Part shown: positions 57,900-64,000 of the stretch, one piece after another | How the letters are laid out: each line of letters begins with the position of its first letter | Numbering within the stretch: position 1 is the stretch's first letter | Source of the DNA: Yponomeuta sedellus | Lineage: Eukaryota; Arthropoda; Insecta; Lepidoptera; Yponomeutidae | DNA: 64,000 bases | Assembly (NCBI GenBank): GCA_934045075.1 | Contig: OW203724.1 | Coordinates: forward strand, 23,527,721 to 23,591,720 | Direction of reading: 5' to 3' | Position numbers and translations under genes: made by a program | Notes under the pieces: generated by a model | Seen by the model: only the letters and a program-made list of their open reading frames with translations | Told to the model about the DNA's origin: nothing | Databases searched by the model: none

Positions 57900-58198
57900 T
57901 CACAGGGCGCGTTCAGTGCATGGATGGGTAAACCGTCTATGACTAACGCTAGTGGCATTTTTCCGAGCGGTTTTTTGCTTAGCAAGGCACGTTAAGTAGT
58001 TGGTGCCGGCTGCCGTCGATAGGTGGCAGTCGTTAAGCCAACTCAGAGGCCCTAAGGCGGCTTGAAAACTTCTGACAGTAAGACCAGCCACTAGTCTTGC
58101 AAGCCTCCACAAATCCGGACTAGGCCCCCGTGGTAGAGTATGGCCTACGCCTTCCTTAGTGAAGAGACCTGTGTCCCTCGGTGGGGACATAATGGGTT
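57900..58198 (-). repeat. Dispersed repeat family P, diverged
   Basis: GGGCGCGTTCAGTGCATGG, GGCACGTTAAGTAGTTGGTG, GGCCCCCGTGGTAGAGTATG. Clearly older than the other copies. Confidence 0.65.
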
Positions 58199-58312
58199 CA
58201 TGATGATGACGAAGGTACCTGAAGTGCATATATGTTAGTGTACGTGACTGTACGGCAAGTACCATTTATATCAAGTATCATATACAAATTACTTCAAGTA
58301 TCATATATCGTG

Positions 58313-58502
58313 ATGCAAATTACTTCAGCCAGATGTCGCTGCCTGTACGTAATACAGAGTATTGTAAAAAGATTCGAAATTTCACTGATGCCGGTGAGTC
58401 GCCCATTAGCTCAGTTGGGAGAGCGCTGGCACGGTTAGCCAGAGGTCGCGGGTTCGAGTCTCGTCATGGGTGGAATTTTTAGCCTCTAAATAGGTTTTTT
58501 AA
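58313..58502 (+). repeat. SINE-A copy, Thr-like anticodon variant
   Basis: Family upstream region GCCAGATGTCGCTGCCTG, then tRNA-like unit 58401-58471 (GCCCATTAGCTCAGTTGGG, anticodon-loop ACGGTTA, B box GGGTTCGAGTC). It ends at GGTTTTTTAAT without the distal tail. It differs from the young copies and resembles the ds-intron copy. Confidence 0.8.
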
Positions 58503-59085
58503 TACCATATAGTTCAGCCGTTACTGAGTGATTTAGTAACTCAACGTCCAAACAACTTGACAAACTTTCGCATTTACAATACATATTTTATAGGAGGATG
58601 CCGGATATTGTTGTGGATTCAGTTCTAGTTATTTTTTTGCTGACAAGTAACCTATTTCAGCGAGTATAGTAGACATAGTAATTTTATTATAGGTGGATAG
58701 ATAGCACTTTATTGCACGACCAGAAAAAAGAATACAAGCATGATTTTTTAAATCTATAAATATCGTATTGTATACATACCTTGTAACTTATTTCAATAAT
58801 CACACAGAGCAAGTGTGTTTCGGAGTCCCACAACTGCTGATAAAAGTAAAAATATGAAGCTCTATCATCCGTTTGATAACAACTTCCGATTTAGTTGTTG
58901 TGCATCCCGAAAGTAATAAAACATGAAACTTAGCTATATATATTGTTATGGTATTCAATTATAAGTGTTATGTTTTATGCATCTAGAAAGACGTATCTTA
59001 AATTACGTTTTCAGTCCAAAATCAGTCTCATTTAAAACATTTAACGTACGAATCAGAGAATAAACATGTTTCATCTAGCTTGTGT

Positions 59086-59163
59086 GTGTGTGTGTGTATT
59101 AGGGTGTATCTGTATGTGTGGAGGTGTGTGTATGGGTGTGTGTATGTGCGTGTGTGTAGGTGC
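59086..59163. repeat. GT-rich microsatellite
   Basis: TGTGTGTGTGTGTGTGTG followed by interrupted GTGTATGTGTGGAGGTGTGTG. Confidence 0.75.
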
Positions 59164-59211
59164 TAAATTTTAAACAGCTTAGGTAAGGCTCGTAAAACAC
59201 AAATTCACTTA

Positions 59212-60077
59212 AATTTGTTCCTTAGCACGCGTTAGTGCATTAAAAATAAAAATAGTGTAATCATTTTTAAAAAACCTATTTAGAGGCTAAAAATTTCACC
59301 CATGCCGGGATTCGAACCCGCAACCTCTGGCTATCCGTACCAGCGCTCTACCAATTGAGCCAATGGGCGACTCACGGCATCAGTGAAATTTCGAACCTCT
59401 TTACAATATTCTCTGTATTACGTACAGGCAGCGACATCTGACTTAAGCAAATTGCATTACTTACAGCCCCGACTACCTACTTTGCAGTTAGGTTTAACAT
59501 CGGAACGATATCACTGTACCCACATGATTACACTATTTTTTTTTATTTTTAATGCACTAACCCGTGCTAAGGAACCAAATTTAAAAAACCTATTTAGAGG
59601 CTAAAAATTTTTTTCACCCATGCCGGGATTCGAACCCGCAACCTCTGGCTATCCGTACCAGCGCTCTACCAATTGAGCCAATGGGCGACTCACGGCATCA
59701 GTGAAATTTCGAACCTCTTTACAATATTCTCTGTATTACGTACAGGCAGCGACATCTGACTTAAGCAAATTGCATTACTTACAGCCCCGACTACCTACTT
59801 TGCAGTTAGGTTTAACATCGGAACGATATCACTGTACCCACATGATTACACTATTTTTTTTTATTTTTAATGCACTAACCCGTGCTAAGGAACCAAATTT
59901 AAAAAACCTATTTAGAGGCTAAAAATTTCACCCATGCCGGGATTCGAACCCGCAACCTCTGGCTATCCGTACCAGCGCCCATTGGCTCAATTGGTAGAGC
60001 GCTGGTACGGATAGCCAGAGGTTGCGGGTTCGAATCCCGGCATGGGTGAAATTTTTAGCCTCTAAATAGGTTTTTAA
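59212..60077. mobile_element. Multi-copy SINE-A insertion with 13-bp target duplication
   Basis: ACAAATTCACTTA at 59199-59211 and 60078-60090. Order: forward tail piece, flip, two reversed full units in tandem (318-bp period; 59383-59604 and 59701-59922 appear identical), a partial reversed head, then forward head to AGGTTTTTAAA. Tail-to-head joins read TAAT|CATGTGGGTACAG. Confidence 0.88.
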
Positions 60078-60544
60078 ACAAATTCACTTACTTAAAATTA
60101 ACAATTACAATTATTATTTTACTACAATTCAGTGATACCACGATAACCATGGAGGGGTAAGAGAGGAACAATTGAGTAAAATTTAATTTATTATTCTAAA
60201 GTCTTTTTTATAATTTAGACAAAAAGACTTCAGAATAGCCCACTTATAGTCTACTTACAACGCGTTTGCTCAGGAGATAAAAGATTCGTTTCACTGATAT
60301 CACTAAAATCACAGTCCACTTTCTTTATAAGTCCCAAATATCATCACACGGACGCTTACCGATATACTGAATTATTAAGGGTTCATTCTACCAGATCAGC
60401 AGATGCGATGAAGCGACGGGTCTGAGTCAACAGCACCGCCAGGGCTATTCTGAAATAGAGCAATCGAGCCTAGGTAGTACGGAGTGAGTCAAGGGTTTTG
60501 TGGCGCTAAAAGGTCAGAATTTGACATAATTGTCAAATTAAATA

Positions 60545-60735
60545 AATAAATAAATATTCATAGACATACTACACAGATCTCGCTAGCCCTATACTAAGTA
60601 CAACTAAATGACTTGTGTTATAGGTTCTAACTCGACGATAGATTTAATACAATAAATACATAGATAACATTCAAGACCCGAGACAAACTAGAAAAGTTCA
60701 TTTCCTAGTTTGACCGGCCGGGGATCGAACCCTAG
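60545..60735 (-). repeat. SINE-B copy
   Basis: Reverse relative of 3766-4016: AAATATTCATAGACATACTAC, AAGACCCGAGACAAACTAG and the B-box complement GGGGATCGAACCC at about 60719-60731. Confidence 0.7.
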
Positions 60736-60898
60736 GCATTCGGAAAACGCGAATGTGTAACTATTTGTGGATTTTGCAAAATAACTCAATTAGTAACTGC
60801 TAAGCATTTAATCAGCGTTACTAATTAGAATAAAAAAATGAAACTTTTCGTTATATCTTCCTTATTTCTTTAATTCATATTATGATTGCCTAGCAAAT

Positions 60899-61067
60899 TC
60901 CAAACCCTATTTAGAGGCGAAAAATTCCGTCCATGCCGGGACTCGTACCTCTGGCTAACCGTACCAGAGGTCGCGGGTTGGATTTCCGGCATGGGCGGAA
61001 TTTTTAGCCTCTGAAAAGGTTTTTAAATTGTCCTCAGCACGTTAGTACAACAAAAAGAATACAATCA
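60899..61067. mobile_element. Foldback SINE-A with 12-bp target duplication
   Basis: TGCCTAGCAAAT at 60887-60898 and 61068-61079. The left half is reversed, from CCAAACCCTATTTAGAGGC to CCGTACC; the right half is forward, from AGAGGTCGCGGGTTGG to the tail TAGTACAACAAAAAGAATAC. More diverged than the other foldback copies, so this insertion mode is not limited to one burst. Confidence 0.85.
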
Positions 61068-61194
61068 TGCCTAGCAAATGTTTCCTTTCTTGACATGATT
61101 TAATTACAATTTTTGCTCTCTGGTAAAATTGTACTTTTACAGTTTCGATGGTTTACGTATGGGACGAGGAAACAGTACCTACCTACTTCGTCGT

Positions 61195-61290
61195 GGTTGT
61201 CGTCGTCAGGCTATACTAGTCCACTGCTGGACACAGGCCTCCCCTAATGAGCGCCATAGCGGCCTATCTTCAGCTTGCCGCATCCAGCAT
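61195..61290 (-). repeat. LINE 3'-end fragment (family T)
   Basis: GTCGTCAGGCTATACTAGTC, CACTGCTGGACACAGGCC, CTTGCCGCATCCAGCATC. Confidence 0.65.
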
Positions 61291-61624
61291 CTACCTACTT
61301 CAAAGTCGCAGAAAACAAAAGCAGATACTAGTCAATGACAATTCAGGGAGCCAGTTCTCGTTTTATTAGCAAATAAGTCGTGCACGACTTTAACTGTAAA
61401 GCGTCTGCTATATTTTACTAATATTCTAACCCTAATGGAATGATAGTATAATGAGTGACGTCCTTTGGGTTTTAGGTTCCCCATCGGTCCCGCGGTGGAA
61501 TCCAGTTCATGATAGGATTTTTTTAAACCGACCAAAGGTGAAGTGTCACTCCCATGACTGACTCGTCATTGGCAGAAATAGTCGTCCAAATTAGAACCGA
61601 TTTGAGTTGCCATTAATAAAAAAA

Positions 61625-61800
61625 AAGTACGACTCTAAGGCTTATGACTTGGAATTCTACGCAAAAAGTCGAGCGACAGCCAAAATCTGTATTCTTAACG
61701 GCATGCTAGAATGAATTCGAATGAGAAAATAAATGTCTAATGACTGTGTCGAGTTATCTTATCTTATTTTTATTCGACGAATGTCTAAGCCATTCTAAAG
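61625..61800 (-). repeat. Reverse relative of the 38480-39235 repeat
   Basis: GACTCTAAGGCTTATGACTTG, AAAAAGTCGAGCGACAGCC, TTCGAATGAGAAAATAAATG in the order expected for the inverse unit. Confidence 0.65.
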
Positions 61801-62212
61801 GGCGAGGATTTGGCCCTGGTAGGATTTATTAGGAAGTAATCGACTCTTCTTGTTTCGTGTCGAAAACTGCACCACTGCCATTGCACTGGGTGCCTCCAAG
61901 AGATCTGCAGGCTGCACTGTGTAGCTTCATCACAGACAAAAATACATCAAGTAATCGACTGCGAGAGAGCACACTACTATGATCCCGCGTAAAGGGTCGG
62001 AAGGGTTTTGAATGTCGTTTATTAAAACTCGTAACTTTGTATCAATAGAATCAACAACAATTGTATATCTAAACGATGTTACGTCCTCTTACACACGTAT
62101 TTTTTTTATATGACTCATTGTATTCACTGATTGTACAAAATGGCGTAGATGGTGACAATCGTAGCCGTATCGGCGTGTCGTCACGTTGCTCGCTGCGTAA
62201 TCGCATCGCTTT

Positions 62213-62480
62213 CAAATCTATGTTTGTGTCCCACTGCTAGGCAAAGGTCTCCCCCAATTCAGTCCAGAATTTTCTGTCTTGCGCCACCTCAAACCACTCC
62301 GGAAGATGTTGGTCGAGACTATCTTTCTACCGCCTGCTAGGCCCGCCTCGACTTCAGTGTCCATCGTGTGGCACCCTCTCGATGGCAAGCTTCACCCGCC
62401 TATTCCCGAATAGGTGGGCAAAACTGCCATGCAGTCAACTGCCATGACTAGCCCAGCTCCACTTCAGTTTTGCCGTCCGG
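62213..62480 (-). repeat. Degraded LINE 3' end
   Basis: TTGTGTCCCACTGCTAGGC, AAAGGTCTCCCCCAATTC, AGTCCAGAATTTTCTGTCTTG type sequence followed by C-rich sequence. Also a short inverted pair CCTATTCCCGAATAGG at about 62399. Confidence 0.5.
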
Positions 62481-62527
62481 ACACCCGCCTCGATTATTCT
62501 GGTTCATATAATATATTTATTTGGAAA

Positions 62528-62809
62528 CTAACAACTTTGAAGTTCGTTACGTAAAATTTTTATAATGATATACCTAAATAATTGATTTGATTTATTCCAG
62601 TCGATGAAATATTTGCCTCTTCCAAACAGCAATTGTGAAGGTGTGTGTAACATCCGCTCCATAATCTTGTTCTGCTGATTCATAATATCCGTGAACCGGA
62701 TATTCATTTCAGACTCGGTGATTAATTTAAACGTAAAGTATGGAACGTGCATCTCATTGAAATTAAATAACAGTGTTTCTGAAACTAATAATACAGATTT
62801 TGTATGCAT
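62528..62809 (-). other. 93-codon open frame, unknown
   Basis: Frame with a non-repetitive composition (FTDIMNQQNKIMERML, LLFGRGKYFIDWNKSNQLF) that is not shared with any repeat in the window. I do not recognise it. No splice partners or promoter are evident, so it may be a remnant or chance. Confidence 0.2.
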
Positions 62810-62923
62810 TTAATAAAAAGTCATACTTCTGTCCAAGGCAGGTAAGCAAGGATATCGGGGAAAAACATATCATATATAAATATATATATATATATTCACT
62901 GTTATATATATATTTTCATTCAA

Positions 62924-63470
62924 AAACCTATTTAAAGGCTAAAAATTCCACCCATACCGGGACTCGAACCCGCGACCTCTGGCTAACGTGCCAGCGTGCT
63001 ACCGACTGAGCTAATTTATTTATTATTTATTTATTTACATGAATATTGTAACATAACAGTAAAATTACACCAAACCGTTACAAAATTATATCACAGCACT
63101 ACCTTTTTTCTTACATACCTTCACCACACTTTCAATTCCATCCGCAAACACATCACACTCTGGTGCTTCAGCGAGCAGGGCACAAAGTAGCCGCAGCGCT
63201 AATGGGCGACTACCGGCATCAGTGAAATTTCGAACCTCTTTACAATACTCTCTGTATTACGTACAGGCAGCGACATCTGGCTGAAGTAATTTGCATCACT
63301 TGCAGCCTCGAGTACCTACTTTGCAGTTAGCTCTTACATCGGAATGATATCGCTATACCCACATGATTATATTCTTTTTAATGCACTAACCCGTGCATGG
63401 GTGGATTTTTTTGCCTCTAAATAGGTTTTTAAAATTGTTTTGGGTTATGTAGTGCATTAAAAAGAATATA
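62924..63470 (-). repeat. SINE-A copy, reversed, interrupted and with foldback tail
   Basis: Reversed head part 62924-63015 (CACCCATACCGGGACTCGAAC), an insertion at about 63016-63201, then GCTAATGGGCGAC and the rest of the unit to CACATGATTATATTC, then AATGCACTAACCCGTGC flipping to forward CATGGGTGGATTTTTTTGCC. The inserted block starts TTATTTATTATTTATTTATT, which suggests a reversed retroelement 3' end; GCTAAT repeats at both sides. Confidence 0.7.
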
Positions 63471-63739
63471 ATGAAGTAGGCTTGCTTAGCACCGCATAGT
63501 ATCCTTCATAACTAACAACTTCTATAATTCTCACACTGATTCGTGAATAGCCCACGTCACCATTGGGGGACCCTGATTCGCGATGCATTATCCGCGTCGC
63601 CAATTTATTTGGTGGTCCCCAATGGCTCCGTATCAGTTCATCAGACATGAAACCATTCGGGAGGAATGTTGTACTGCACATTATAACTATACTTTGTGCC
63701 AGATAATCGTTCCAGATCTCTGGGCGTACACAAACCGTA

Positions 63740-63800
63740 GTCAGAAAAAATATTCTTTATTGCACACACAAATTACGGTAACAGAAAATTGAATGTATGA
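63740..63800 (-). repeat. LINE 3' end (family U) scrap
   Basis: GAAAAAATATTCTTTATTGC, ACACACAAATTACGGTAAC, similar to 41620-41660. Confidence 0.5.
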
Positions 63801-63853
63801 AAATGTAGTATGAATATAGGTAAAAATTGTTGTAATACAGAAATATTAATGTG

Positions 63854-63961
63854 TCACCACCAACCCGGACTTGGCCATCGTGGTGGAGTATTGCCTAACC
63901 TTCCTGCGATGCAGACAGAGACCCGTGCCCCCGCAGTGGGGACATACAAGGGTTGATAACG
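63854..63961 (-). repeat. Dispersed repeat family P, 5' part only
   Basis: CACCACCAACCCGGACTTGG, CCTTCCTGCGATGCAGACAG, GGGGACATACAAGGGTTGAT; truncated compared with 24545-24906. Confidence 0.7.
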
Positions 63962-64000
63962 TAATGTGTGTCATTTTACTTAACCTTTAACTACTGACGT

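Noticed and set aside
59212..60077. CRISPR-like array because of regularly spaced repeats
   Set aside because: Repeats are 318-bp SINE units in a eukaryotic genome; there are no short direct repeats with unique spacers and no cas genes.

Overview
The window looks like nuclear DNA of an insect, most likely a moth or butterfly. It is AT-rich, has short canonical GT/AG introns, and is crowded with repeats typical of Lepidoptera: tRNA-headed SINEs, short Helitrons that start TCCTACTAATATT and end CTAG, LINE 3' ends carrying the phrase 'ctgctggacat', and elements ending 'gaagtcggtt'. Two protein-coding genes can be supported. Almost everything else is transposon-derived.

Left end (1-8,000, + strand): the last four exons (1,409 residues) of dachsous (ds), the giant atypical cadherin of the Fat/Dachsous/Hippo planar-polarity pathway. 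They cover about nine to ten cadherin repeats, one membrane span and the whole cytoplasmic tail, followed by a 3' UTR of about 1 kb. From 8,000 to 16,080 the sequence is gene-free. It holds MITEs, a degenerate Helitron and a 5'-truncated LINE whose reverse-transcriptase frame is still open (13,261-15,312, - strand).

Centre (16,080-33,634, - strand): a complete nine-exon SLC1 glutamate/aspartate transporter gene (542 residues, Eaat2-like), convergent with ds. All exon joins keep frame and all splice sites are canonical. Its introns carry many repeats, including an apparently unclassified 1.66-kb DNA transposon with an 8-bp target duplication that ends 26 bp from a splice acceptor.

Right (33,635-64,000): no recognisable host gene. 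It is a nested repeat landscape: tRNA-derived SINEs of at least five families, Helitrons, LINE fragments inside one another, an intact-ended 1,130-bp hAT element, and an inverted duplication (arms about 1.25 kb) whose second arm preserves the empty sites of two later insertions.

The most unusual signal is one SINE family (SINE-A below). At least seven separate insertions are foldback (inverted) structures, each inside its own 11-14 bp target duplication. In nearly all of them one end is the SINE tail and the other is the same internal AGGTTTTTAAA site. All family labels (SINE-A to E, P, U, T) are local names used only in this annotation.
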